A stretch of DNA of 64,000 nucleotides, from the NCBI GenBank assembly GCA_965224065.1, contig CBDCYF010000005.1:2666001-2730000 (forward strand). Reading direction: 5' to 3'. A program made the position numbers and the translations under genes. This DNA is from JAOTZA01 sp965224065 (GTDB lineage Bacteria > Acidobacteriota > Thermoanaerobaculia > Multivoradales > JAHEKO01). Below the pieces are notes generated by a model that worked only from the letters and a program-made list of their open reading frames with translations, was not told the origin of the DNA and did not search any database. Numbering within the stretch: position 1 is the stretch's first letter; each line of letters starts with the position of its first letter. This document shows positions 56,859-64,000 of the stretch, in pieces.

Positions 56859-58121
56859 TCAGGGATTCTCGTGCACGACTCGCCCGTCCTTGATCACCAC
56901 GCGCACGGGGTTGACGCCGTAGTGGTAGCCGAGATGGAGCAGGTTGGGGGCGTCGAGCACGAGGAGGTCGGCCCGCTTGCCCTCTTCGATGGAGCCGATC
57001 TCTCGGCCGAGGCCGAGGCAACAGGCCGCGTTCAGGGTGGAGGCGGTGAGGCTTTCCTCGGCGGACAGGCCCAGCTTGAAGATGGCCAGGGTGAGGATCA
57101 TGGGGACCGATTCGGTATAGGACGAGCCCGGGTTGCAGTCGGTGGCGAGCGCCACCGGCACCCCCGCGTCGATGAGGCGGCGGGCGGGCGCGTAGGAGTT
57201 CTTCATCAGGAAAAAGCTGGTCCCGGGGAGCAGCACCGCGGTCACCCCGGAGCGGGCCAGCGCCTCGACGCCGGTGTCCGAGACCGCCATCAGGTGATCG
57301 GCGGAGAGCGCGCCGAGCTCGGCGGCCAGCTCGGCGCCGCCGGAGTCCACAAACTCGTCGGCGTGAAGACGGGGAGCCAGGTTGTTTTTGACCCCGGCCT
57401 CGAGAACCCGTCGTGATTCGTCGGCCGAGAACACACCCTGCTCGCAAAAAACATCGCAGAACCGGGCAAGGTGGACTTCGGCTGCCGCCGGGATGATCTC
57501 TTCACACACCAGGTCGAGGTACGTCGAGCGGCTGTCGCGATATTCGGGGGGCACCTCGTGAGCCGCCAGGAGAGTGGGGACCAGATCGACCGGCTGGGCT
57601 GCCGAAGCCTCGCGAATGGAGCGCAATTGCTTGAGCTCGTCGGCCAGATTGAGCCCATAGCCGCTCTTGGCCTCGGCGGTCGTCGTTCCGTGGCGGAGCA
57701 TGTAGCCGAGCCGGCCGTGCATGGCGTGGCCGAGATGCTCCTCGGTGGCCTCGCGGGTGGCGGCGACCGTCGAGAGAATTCCACCTCCCTCGGCGGCGAT
57801 CTCGAGATACGAGCGCCCGGCGAGCCGCTGGGCGAACTCCTCCTCCCGGCTGCCCGCCCAGGGAAGGTGGGTGTGGGGATCCACAAAGCCCGGGATCAGG
57901 GTCCCGCCGCGACCGTCGAGCCGCGGAATCTCCGAGAAGACGGCGCTGCCCTCCCTCCGCTCGAGATCGCTGGCCGTCCCCACAAAGGAGATCGATCCGT
58001 CGCGACAAAGCGCCACGGTGTCGCGCAAGCGACGGACCGTTCCCTGGTCGCGGCCGGCCCGCGCGGTGAAACCGACGGGCGTGGCGATCTCGGAGAGGTT
58101 CTCGATCAGCAGGTCGGCCAT
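56859..58121 (-). CDS. hutI: Imidazolonepropionase
   Basis: 420 residues, amidohydrolase fold. The metal-binding DPHTHLPWAG is at residues 81-90 (His83, His85). The substrate-binding segments MLRHGTTTAEAKSGYGLNL and LHADEF...GALSADHL follow, and TDCNPGSSYTESVPMI provides the last metal Asp. It hydrolyses 4-imidazolone-5-propionate to N-formimino-glutamate in histidine degradation. No hutH, hutU or hutG genes are adjacent, so the pathway must be encoded elsewhere. The ATG chosen matches the family N-terminus; the upstream-open frame covers the PLPBP gene. It lies five bases behind that gene's stop codon. Confidence 0.95.
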   Translation of the reverse strand: MADLLIENLSEIATPVGFTARAGRDQGTVRRLRDTVALCRDGSISFVGTASDLERREGSAVFSEIPRLDGRGGTLIPGFVDPHTHLPWAGSREEEFAQRLAGRSYLEIAAEGGGILSTVAATREATEEHLGHAMHGRLGYMLRHGTTTAEAKSGYGLNLADELKQLRSIREASAAQPVDLVPTLLAAHEVPPEYRDSRSTYLDLVCEEIIPAAAEVHLARFCDVFCEQGVFSADESRRVLEAGVKNNLAPRLHADEFVDSGGAELAAELGALSADHLMAVSDTGVEALARSGVTAVLLPGTSFFLMKNSYAPARRLIDAGVPVALATDCNPGSSYTESVPMILTLAIFKLGLSAEESLTASTLNAACCLGLGREIGSIEEGKRADLLVLDAPNLLHLGYHYGVNPVRVVIKDGRVVHENP

Positions 58122-58126
58122 CGGCT

Positions 58127-58840
58127 TCAAACCGGACGCGGTCCAAACAGGGCGGTCCCGACCCGGACGTGGGTGGCTCCTTCCTCGATGGCGAGCTCGA
58201 AGTCGGAGCTCATTCCCATCGAGAGGTAGCCGGGACGATCCCGCCACGGTGGCCGAGAGAAGAGCCGGTCGCGCAGCCGCCGCAGCTCGGCGAACCAGTG
58301 ACGCGCCTCTTGAGGTTGATCGGCGATCGGTGGGATGGCCATCAGCCCCGTGATCTCGAGGTTTTCCAGATCGGCCAGCTCGGCGGCGGCGCCGTCGAGA
58401 TCGGCCGGGTCGAACCCATGCTTGGTCGGCTCGCCCCCGAGGTTGATCTCGAGAAATCCCTCGAGGTGTCGCCCCGAGTCGCCGGCGTGACGATCGAGGG
58501 CGCGGGCGATCTTGAGGCGATCGATCGACTGGATCGTGGTGAAGAGAGAGGCGGCCCTCCGGGCCTTGTTGGACTGGAGTGGTCCGATCAGATGCCACTC
58601 GACGTCATCGGCGAGTGTCTCGCTGTGGACGACGGCCTCTTGGACCCGGTTTTCGCCAAACAGGCGAAGACCGGCATCGTAGGCCGCTTGGAGACGCTCG
58701 GGGCTCTGGCGCTTGGCGGCGCCGACCAGGTGAACTTCATCGCCATCGCTCCGGCGGTGGCTGCGATCGCGGGCGGCGTCGATTCGGCCGCGGATCTCGG
58801 CCAGCTGGGCGGCCACGCCAGGCTCTTCCGGCGGGCTCAT
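58127..58840 (-). CDS. YggS/PLPBP family pyridoxal-phosphate homeostasis protein
   Basis: 237 residues. The PLP Lys is Lys43 (LVGAAKRQ), and FGENRVQEA, WHLIGPLQSNK and YLSMGMSSDFELAIEEGATHVRVGTALFG are all family signatures. It buffers cytoplasmic PLP rather than catalysing a reaction. The start at 58840 overlaps the RNase HI stop (ATGA); an upstream in-frame ATG at 58873 would intrude into that gene. It sits in a compact series with the zinc-ribbon protein, RNase HI and hutI. Confidence 0.95.
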   Translation of the reverse strand: MSPPEEPGVAAQLAEIRGRIDAARDRSHRRSDGDEVHLVGAAKRQSPERLQAAYDAGLRLFGENRVQEAVVHSETLADDVEWHLIGPLQSNKARRAASLFTTIQSIDRLKIARALDRHAGDSGRHLEGFLEINLGGEPTKHGFDPADLDGAAAELADLENLEITGLMAIPPIADQPQEARHWFAELRRLRDRLFSRPPWRDRPGYLSMGMSSDFELAIEEGATHVRVGTALFGPRPV

Positions 58841-59295
58841 TCCACCGCCGAGGGCAGCTCCGAGGTCACCCACTCCGGGATGGCCGATCGGCGATCGATC
58901 GCCTCATTGGCGATGCGATCGGCGTCCCGGTTCTCCTCGCGCCGGACATGATGGAGCACAAAGCTGGTGAGCCCGCGGCGCAGCCCCAGCACTTTGAAAA
59001 ACAACGGCTGGAGATGTTTGGCCCTGACCCGGTACTCGCCGTTGACCTGGCGCACCAGAAGTTGGCTGTCGCTGAAGACGGTCAGCCGGTCGACTCCGTT
59101 GTGACGAGCGTAGGCGAGTGCGGCGACCAGCGCCGAGTACTCGGCGACGTTGTTGGTGGCCTGGCCCAGGTAGCCGCCAAGCTCTTCGATCGTACCCGCG
59201 TTCTGGACAAAGACGCCAAAGGCGGCCTCGCCCGGGTTGCCCCGCGCGGCGCCGTCGATCCACATCCGGCAGCCGGGCTGCGTTGCGTCGTCCAT
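58837..59295 (-). CDS. RNase HI family protein
   Basis: 152 residues, RNase H fold. The acidic catalytic residues are Asp14 (IDGAARGNPG), Glu52 (NNVAEYSAL), Asp76 (FSDSQLL) and an Asp near 126 (RDADRIAN). The group is the bacterial rnhA-like domain of plant/archaeal type, with the NNVAEYxA motif, rather than E. coli RnhA. It cleaves RNA in RNA-DNA hybrids. It lies 42 nt after the zinc-ribbon gene and overlaps the PLPBP gene by four bases. Confidence 0.93.
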   Translation of the reverse strand: MDDATQPGCRMWIDGAARGNPGEAAFGVFVQNAGTIEELGGYLGQATNNVAEYSALVAALAYARHNGVDRLTVFSDSQLLVRQVNGEYRVRAKHLQPLFFKVLGLRRGLTSFVLHHVRREENRDADRIANEAIDRRSAIPEWVTSELPSAVE

Positions 59296-59337
59296 CGATC
59301 GCGAGACTCTCTGTGAGAAGTTGGCCAGAAGGTCGGC

Positions 59338-60075
59338 TCAGGCCTCGGGCAGGAACAGAAGCCGTTTGCAACTGTCGCAAGGAACCAGGGAGCCTTTGTC
59401 AGCGATCTCGACCACGGCCTGCGGGCGCACGCTGTAGTTGCACGCGCCGCAGTGCCACATTTGCGGGCCCTTGCCGGCGCGTTGGAGCTTCTGGACCGGT
59501 GCCAGCGCGTGCCCCCTGTGGCGCTCCAGGATTCGGCGGAAAAACGCCAGGGTCGGTGCGGCCAGCCGTCCCTCCAGTGTCTTGACCTCGTCTTGCAGCT
59601 CCTCGACACGTCGCGCGATGTCGGGTTTTTGCGCCTCCCATTTCTCGAGCTCGGCCTTGTACTGCTCGTCGAGGTCGGAGAAGCTCTGGCGCTCCTCGTC
59701 GAGCGCCTTCTGGCTCTCTTCCTGCTGCTCCAGCGCCCCCAGACCCTGGTCCTCGCTGGCGCGGATCTGCTCCTTGACCGTGTCGATCTCCTGCAGCAAC
59801 GCGCCGTACTCGCGCTGGTTGCGAACCAGGCTGATCTGCTCCTGGTAGCTCTTGAGCTTGGTCTGCAGGTCGGCGGTCTCCGCCTCGGCCGTACGCTGTT
59901 CGGCTCGCGCGCCGTCGAGGGTCTCTTGCAGGCCGTCGATCACCGCTTTGCGCTCGCTGTGTTGCTCGTGCAGCTCCTTCATCCAGTCGGGGATTCCGTG
60001 GAGCTGTTCCTGGTTGCTCCGTAGGTCGTCGATCGCCTCCTGCAGGCTGACGACGATACTCAGATCAGTGTCCAT
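59338..60075 (-). CDS. Coiled-coil C4-type zinc-ribbon protein
   Basis: 245 residues. Residues 1-190 are a long antiparallel coiled coil rich in Gln, Glu and Lys. The C-terminus has a C4 ribbon: CGACNYSVRPQAVVEIADKG then CDSCKR. This matches the DUF164/zf-RING_7 family, which includes Helicobacter HP0958 and CdsZ, proteins that bind RNA or secretion-system components; the role here is unknown. Start is the ATG behind GGAGG (four bases away). An RNase HI gene follows, as it often does in this family's neighbourhoods. Confidence 0.92.
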   Translation of the reverse strand: MDTDLSIVVSLQEAIDDLRSNQEQLHGIPDWMKELHEQHSERKAVIDGLQETLDGARAEQRTAEAETADLQTKLKSYQEQISLVRNQREYGALLQEIDTVKEQIRASEDQGLGALEQQEESQKALDEERQSFSDLDEQYKAELEKWEAQKPDIARRVEELQDEVKTLEGRLAAPTLAFFRRILERHRGHALAPVQKLQRAGKGPQMWHCGACNYSVRPQAVVEIADKGSLVPCDSCKRLLFLPEA

Positions 60076-60103
60076 TGAGCCTCCGTCCGGGCACATAAAC
60101 CGA

Positions 60104-60128
60104 AGGGGTGTCCCGAGAGGACACCCCT
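60104..60128. terminator. Strong hairpin, possible terminator
   Basis: AGGGGTGTCC and GGACACCCCT pair perfectly (10 bp) around a five-base loop. A T-rich run (TTTGATGTTTTT) follows on the plus strand only; there is no plus-strand gene upstream. It lies between the tRNA and the zinc-ribbon gene, so it could separate those units or act in the 5' leader. Confidence 0.5.
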
Positions 60129-60228
60129 TTGATGTTTTTCTGGGCTCGCTGCGAGCCGTAGACCCGCGTGCAGCACTTGTTTTTTTCTCGAGAGTGTCGC
60201 TTCATGATGCGTCCGAGGTCGGGGTTCG

Positions 60229-60301
60229 TGGGCCCACCTGGATTCGAACCAGGGACCTGCCGGTTATGAGCCGGATGCTCTAACCGCTGAGCTATGGACC
60301 C
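60229..60301 (-). tRNA. tRNA with CAU anticodon (elongator Met or Ile2)
   Basis: 73 nt. The acceptor stem GGGTCCA pairs with TGGGCCC with one G-T, plus discriminator A. D-arm, anticodon stem CCGG/CCGG with loop CTCATAA, and T-loop GGTTCGAAT are all intact. A paired first base pair rules out an initiator. The CAU anticodon with A37 fits tRNA-Ile2 (lysidine-modified) better, but elongator Met cannot be excluded. CCA is not encoded. Confidence 0.95.
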
Positions 60302-60326
60302 TCAGCGCCCCGGATTCGGGGGGAGG

Positions 60327-60332
60327 AGTATA
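60327..60332 (-). promoter_or_regulatory. -10 element (TATACT) of the tRNA
   Basis: On the minus strand TATACT lies 25 bases before the tRNA 5' end, giving a leader of about 19 bases. A weak -35 (CTGACC) is 19 bp further upstream, inside the end of the transglycosylase gene. Confidence 0.4.
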
Positions 60333-60353
60333 GCAAGCAGAAGGCGCCGGCGG

Positions 60354-62567
60354 TCAGCTCTCGGCGTCGAAGATGTCGTGGTAGCGACCGGAGTAAAACA
60401 TGACCCGTTTGACATAGATGCGGGTCTCATCCAACGGCAGGTTTTCGAGAAAACGGTCGAGCTCCGGCCGAGCTCCGGCCTGGCGCCACAGACGCTTGAT
60501 CCGATACGGGCCGGCGTTGTAGCCGGCCAAAGCGAGTTGCTCGTTGCCTTCGAACATCCGCATCACCTGGCGGAAATAGGCGGTGCCGAGTTGGACGCTG
60601 AAGCCGGGATCGGAAAGTCGTTCGCGTGTGTACTTGAGGCCCATCTGCTGCGCCAGCTCGCGTCCGGTGGCCGGCATCACCTGCATCAGCCCGCGGGCGC
60701 CGGCCCAACTGCGGGCGCTGGCGTCAAAGGCGCTCTCCTGCCGGATCATTCCAAACACGAGATGGGGCGGTAGCGACTGGCGCCGGGCGTGACGTTGGAT
60801 GACGTCGCTGTATTCAAGGGGGTAGTAGAGGCTCCGGGCGCGCTCGGGTGCCCGACCCTCGGCGGGGGTGCCGAGCTCCGGGAACGCCCGGAGCAACGAC
60901 ACGATCGAGTCGCGGACCCGGCCCTGGTTCGCGAGGATCTGAGACCTGAGGGCACTCGCCGCCTTGGGCTCGGCGTCCGAGGCGAGGAGCTCGAGCTCGA
61001 TGAGAGCCGCTTCGTCCAGGCCGATGTCGGTCAGCAGCCGCGAGCGCTCCAGCAGTGGATCGTCGGGCCACTCGGTGGTCTCGACCTCGGTGGTAGTGGG
61101 CGTCGCTTCCGCTACGTCGACGCGCTGTAGCGCGTGCAGACGGTAGAAGTCCGGATAGTCTCCTCGCGCGATTTGCCGCAACATCTCCTCGGCGCGGGCG
61201 TCGTTCCCGAGGGCGCGGTGGGCGCGCGCCGACCAGTACAGACCGGCACGGGTGTAGTTGCTCTCGGGGTAGAGGCGGCCGAGCTCGGTCCAGTAACCGA
61301 TGGCGCCGGAGTAGTTACGCTTCTCGAACTCGCTCCAGCCGTTTCGCCACAGATAGCGGGTCCCAGTGGTGTCCTCGGGGTCGATTCTCTGCAGCGCCCG
61401 GAGGACGTCGAGCGATTCGTCAAAACGCTCAGCGTCGGCCAGATCCGAAAACAGGATTCGCAGCGCCCGAATGGCCAGGGCCGGCTCGGGCCCCATGCCG
61501 AGAAGCCGGCGCAGGTGCCGGTGGGCGCGGACGCGCATCTGCCGGCGTCCGTCGGTGTCGAGTGTCCGGCCTTTGCGCGCTCGCGAAGCCTCGAGGGCCG
61601 CGCGGGCGCGCTGCCATTCGAGGCGAACGGTGTCCGACTGCGTTTGAGCAACCGCCGTGTCCAGCAGTGGCAGCGCTTCGACACCGCGATGACCCGCGGT
61701 CAAAACCTCGCCCATCAGCAGGGTCCACTCGAAGTCTCGCTCGTTGTCCAGGGTGTGTTCGAGTAGCTCGGCGGCCCGCTCGGGGAGTTCGGCGGCCAGC
61801 AGGCTGCGGGAGCGCTCGACGATCTCGGCCGGAGAGAGAAACCGCGACCACTCGAGCTCACCGGACGGCGGCCGGAAAACCTCGACCGTCTTGAGCTCGG
61901 CGGCCGTGAGCGGATGCCGAACCAACAGGTTGCGAGCGGCGCTGCGCTCCAGATCCTCGTCCAGCATCGCCGGTGCCAGGTTCCAGGCCACGGTCTCGAG
62001 CCGAAGGTCGAGATCTTCCGCGAGCGGCTCTCGCCGGCCTTTGTCGACCAGCTGTCGCGCCATCGCCAGGTCGTCTGCCTCCAGAGCGAGCTCGGCGGCC
62101 CGGACCAGGGATCGCGCTCGCAAGGGTGAATCGGGATACTCGCGGACCAGCCGGTGGAGATGGACGCGGGCGAGCTCCATCTGGCCGAGCTGGACGGCGC
62201 TCGAGGCCAGTGACGACAACCGCCAATCGGCGAGCGGCCCTACATAGCCCTCGGCCACGCGAAGGTGTTCGAGACTGGTCGAGTAACGCTGGCATTCGTG
62301 GGCATAGAGGCCCTGGAGAACCGAATCTTCCAGCGACTCACCCGAGACCGCGCCGGTGCTTTTTTTGAGCAGCTCGGCGGCGCGGTCGCAATCTCCCGCG
62401 CGCAGGGCCCGCGCCGCTTCAAACGTCGGCGTAGCCGCCGTCGGAGCAACGGGCGCAGACTCGAGTGCCGGGCCGGTACCGGCCGCCCACGAGCCGGCCA
62501 GGATCGTTGCGACGGCGATGGAGCCGGCGAAAACGAGAGGCCGCTGCGGAGACCGGGGCCAGCGCAT
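60354..62567 (-). CDS. Soluble lytic murein transglycosylase (Slt70-like)
   Basis: 737 residues. N-terminal signal or anchor helix (about 10-30). Residues 45-590 are a superhelical domain of TPR-like repeats, as in Slt70. The C-terminal catalytic domain has the Glu in RQESAFDASARSWAGARGLMQ (near residue 610) and NAGPYRIKRL. It cleaves peptidoglycan glycan strands to 1,6-anhydro ends in the periplasm. A TATAGT hexamer lies eight bases before the ATG, again suggesting a nearly leaderless mRNA. Downstream on the same strand is the tRNA. Confidence 0.94.
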   Translation of the reverse strand: MRWPRSPQRPLVFAGSIAVATILAGSWAAGTGPALESAPVAPTAATPTFEAARALRAGDCDRAAELLKKSTGAVSGESLEDSVLQGLYAHECQRYSTSLEHLRVAEGYVGPLADWRLSSLASSAVQLGQMELARVHLHRLVREYPDSPLRARSLVRAAELALEADDLAMARQLVDKGRREPLAEDLDLRLETVAWNLAPAMLDEDLERSAARNLLVRHPLTAAELKTVEVFRPPSGELEWSRFLSPAEIVERSRSLLAAELPERAAELLEHTLDNERDFEWTLLMGEVLTAGHRGVEALPLLDTAVAQTQSDTVRLEWQRARAALEASRARKGRTLDTDGRRQMRVRAHRHLRRLLGMGPEPALAIRALRILFSDLADAERFDESLDVLRALQRIDPEDTTGTRYLWRNGWSEFEKRNYSGAIGYWTELGRLYPESNYTRAGLYWSARAHRALGNDARAEEMLRQIARGDYPDFYRLHALQRVDVAEATPTTTEVETTEWPDDPLLERSRLLTDIGLDEAALIELELLASDAEPKAASALRSQILANQGRVRDSIVSLLRAFPELGTPAEGRAPERARSLYYPLEYSDVIQRHARRQSLPPHLVFGMIRQESAFDASARSWAGARGLMQVMPATGRELAQQMGLKYTRERLSDPGFSVQLGTAYFRQVMRMFEGNEQLALAGYNAGPYRIKRLWRQAGARPELDRFLENLPLDETRIYVKRVMFYSGRYHDIFDAES

Positions 62568-62575
62568 CTTGTTGA

Positions 62576-62581
62576 ACTATA
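62576..62581 (-). promoter_or_regulatory. -10 element (TATAGT) of the transglycosylase gene
   Basis: On the minus strand TATAGT (five of six matches) ends eight bases before the ATG at 62567. Leader would be about one or two bases. Confidence 0.45.
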
Positions 62582-62635
62582 CGAATCTCGTGGTCGGCCG
62601 GCTGTGATCCAAATAACGTCTTTGTTCTTGGGCGG

Positions 62636-64000
62636 CTAGAACCCCAGCGTCGCGGGATCGCCGCCCGCGAGAATCCGGATGCAGGCTTCGCGAAAGTAGT
62701 CTTTGGCGCCGCGAACCCCGTCGTCGATGCGGTCTTCGAAGATCTGCCGTGACCGGTCGATGTCCTCTCTCAGAAGCGAATAGACATTGCCTTTCTGCCG
62801 GCCTTGCTCGACCTGCTCTTCGTTGTACAGCTTGATCTCGGTCACCAGCAGCCGGGCGAGCCGGCGAGCTTCCTCGTGATCGGCACCTTCGGCGGACTCG
62901 CCCTCCGCGCCGGCTCCGGCGGTAAACGCCCAACCGGGACCCTTGACGTCGTCCGGCGGGGCGACCTGTGTCGTGCTCTCGGCGCGGGCGACGGGCGGTG
63001 TCGGCTCGCTTGGCGCCGCCGGTGGAGAATCCAGCTCGGAGTCTGTGGCCGGCTCCGGCAGCTCTTCTTCCACCGTGGGGGCCATTTCCTCCTCGAGGGG
63101 CGCTTCCTCGTCGGGCTCGGACGGAGCCGGCTCATCCACCGGCTCGAACGTCGGTTCGGGGGCGACCTCGACCTCTGGCTCCGCCGGCGGTTCGTCCTCG
63201 GTCGGTTCCGGGGCTTCGATCGGTGGGAGCTCGCTCTCGACCGGGAGCGCGGGAGGCTCGGGCTCGGAGATCACCTCGGCTGGGGCATCGACCACTGCCG
63301 CCGCGCCGGCATCGCTCAACCGCAGCGTTGCGGTGTGCTCGCGGTCGCGGACCGGCAGGTTCTCCAACACCTGGCTGGCGACAAACGTGAGGATCTGCAG
63401 GGCGGAGATCCGTGGCGTTTCGTCCGCCGCCAGACGATCGCAGTAAATGGCGGCGGCGGGCTGGTTTCCCAGCACAAAGGGCAGCAGCAGCCCCATCTGT
63501 GGTGCCGGTGCCGAGAACAAGTCGGTGATCGGCCGGCATTCGTCTTCGGTGAGTGCTACGGCCCCGGAACCACCGGCGAGCTGTGCCCAAGCGGATTCCG
63601 GCTCGATCGCAACCCTGGTCTTCTTGAAGTCATCCGGCGAAGCGTCGAAGCCGTGACCGTTCCATCCAAAGGCGTCTCCCCCGCGCAGCAGAAAAACGGC
63701 AACTCGTGAGGAGAAGCGGGCGCAGCCGGCGATCAGCGCTTCGAGAATCTCGCTTTGGGAGCTGCTGGCATCGATCGCGGCGACGGCGTGCTTGAGCTCC
63801 TCGACCGGGTCGAGCAAGTCGCTTACGGCCGGTTCGGGGAGCGCGCGATCTTCATCGGCTTCCGCTGTGTCCGCCGTCACGGTCTCCGGTGCTTCCGGAG
63901 CCTCCTGAGCTAGATCAACGGCGCCTTCTTCTTCGTCGCCGCCTTGCGACATCGCGCGCGCGAGCTTTTCATCGAACTCGTCACGAAGCGCCCGCGTCGT
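62636..64000 (-). CDS. GAF-like protein with long acidic linker (5' end outside window)
   Basis: The frame stays open to the right edge; an ATG at 63952 is possible, but the 16 codons upstream (TRALRDEFDEKLARA) look coding, so the gene probably continues. Residues after the ATG: about 45-190 resemble a GAF domain (EILEALIAGCARFSSRVAVFLLRGGDAFGWNGHGF), then a Pro/Glu-rich linker of about 130 residues, then a conserved C-terminal helix block (ARRLARLLVTEIKLYNEEQVEQGRQKG, LREDIDRSRQIFEDRI). That block recurs in acidobacterial GAF proteins. Function unknown; sensing or scaffold is plausible. Confidence 0.75.
   Translation of the reverse strand, partial: TTRALRDEFDEKLARAMSQGGDEEEGAVDLAQEAPEAPETVTADTAEADEDRALPEPAVSDLLDPVEELKHAVAAIDASSSQSEILEALIAGCARFSSRVAVFLLRGGDAFGWNGHGFDASPDDFKKTRVAIEPESAWAQLAGGSGAVALTEDECRPITDLFSAPAPQMGLLLPFVLGNQPAAAIYCDRLAADETPRISALQILTFVASQVLENLPVRDREHTATLRLSDAGAAAVVDAPAEVISEPEPPALPVESELPPIEAPEPTEDEPPAEPEVEVAPEPTFEPVDEPAPSEPDEEAPLEEEMAPTVEEELPEPATDSELDSPPAAPSEPTPPVARAESTTQVAPPDDVKGPGWAFTAGAGAEGESAEGADHEEARRLARLLVTEIKLYNEEQVEQGRQKGNVYSLLREDIDRSRQIFEDRIDDGVRGAKDYFREACIRILAGGDPATLGF

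Noticed and set aside
60229..60301. Initiator tRNA-fMet
   Set aside because: The first base pair of the acceptor stem is G-C and the anticodon stem lacks the three G-C pairs of initiators.

Overview
This is a 64 kb window of GC-rich, densely packed bacterial DNA. It holds about 57 protein genes, one tRNA and no phage, insertion sequence, CRISPR array or rRNA. Several traits fit Acidobacteriota, probably a Thermoanaerobaculia-like lineage: five PQQ-like beta-propeller proteins, paired M16 peptidases, MA-type metallopeptidases with TPRs, a GAF-like protein with a conserved C-terminal block, and a RimK amidoligase cassette. That placement is an inference from gene content; no rRNA is present to settle it.

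Layout. 1-2742: an active-type/inactive-type M16 peptidase pair, the first cut by the window edge. 2799-6481: a wax-ester synthase/DGAT-like enzyme, then a minus-strand cassette of retropepsin-like protease (RimB), RimK ATP-grasp ligase and aspartoacylase-like deacylase. 6526-12870: an orphan lipoprotein, a Ca2+/Na+ antiporter with an ABC exporter, a membrane-anchored propeller protein and YceI. 12899-16306: a TAXI-type TRAP uptake system and a small unknown gene. 16347-32057: eleven tightly packed minus-strand genes (aldehyde dehydrogenase, Fe-alcohol dehydrogenase, propeller, HemN-like radical SAM enzyme, propeller, TonB receptor, halogenase-like flavoprotein, GT4 glycosyltransferase, hotdog thioesterase, LolD-like ATPase, FtsX-type permease). 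This looks like one undescribed pathway for making or handling a small molecule. 32211-34114: rarA and a beta-carbonic anhydrase. 34182-42838: an MFS transporter with a repeat-encoded loop, two large propeller proteins, a truncated PaaK-like adenylating enzyme, a DUF1566 protein between repeat clusters, and a Zn-alcohol dehydrogenase. 42851-46691: a membrane protein, a TauE/SafE exporter, an Ada-like methyltransferase and a MarR-DinB-DinB operon. 46832-52595: a small orphan, an MA-type peptidase with TPRs and a second M16 pair. 52764-56537: a LivK-like binding protein, Wzm/Wzt polysaccharide exporter and a DUF3467 protein. 56859-64000: hutI, PLPBP, RNase HI, a coiled-coil zinc-ribbon protein, a CAU tRNA, an Slt-type transglycosylase and a GAF-like protein running off the window.

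Two window-wide signals stand out. First, at least seven genes have a TANNNT hexamer exactly six bases before the start codon and no evident Shine-Dalgarno at that position, which points to frequent leaderless transcription. One case is a 17-bp divergent intergenic region serving two genes with overlapping -10 elements. Second, two families of palindromic intergenic repeats (REP-like) concentrate in the gene-poor gaps around 40.7-41.7, 46.8, 48.8-49.2 and 56.5-56.8 kb.
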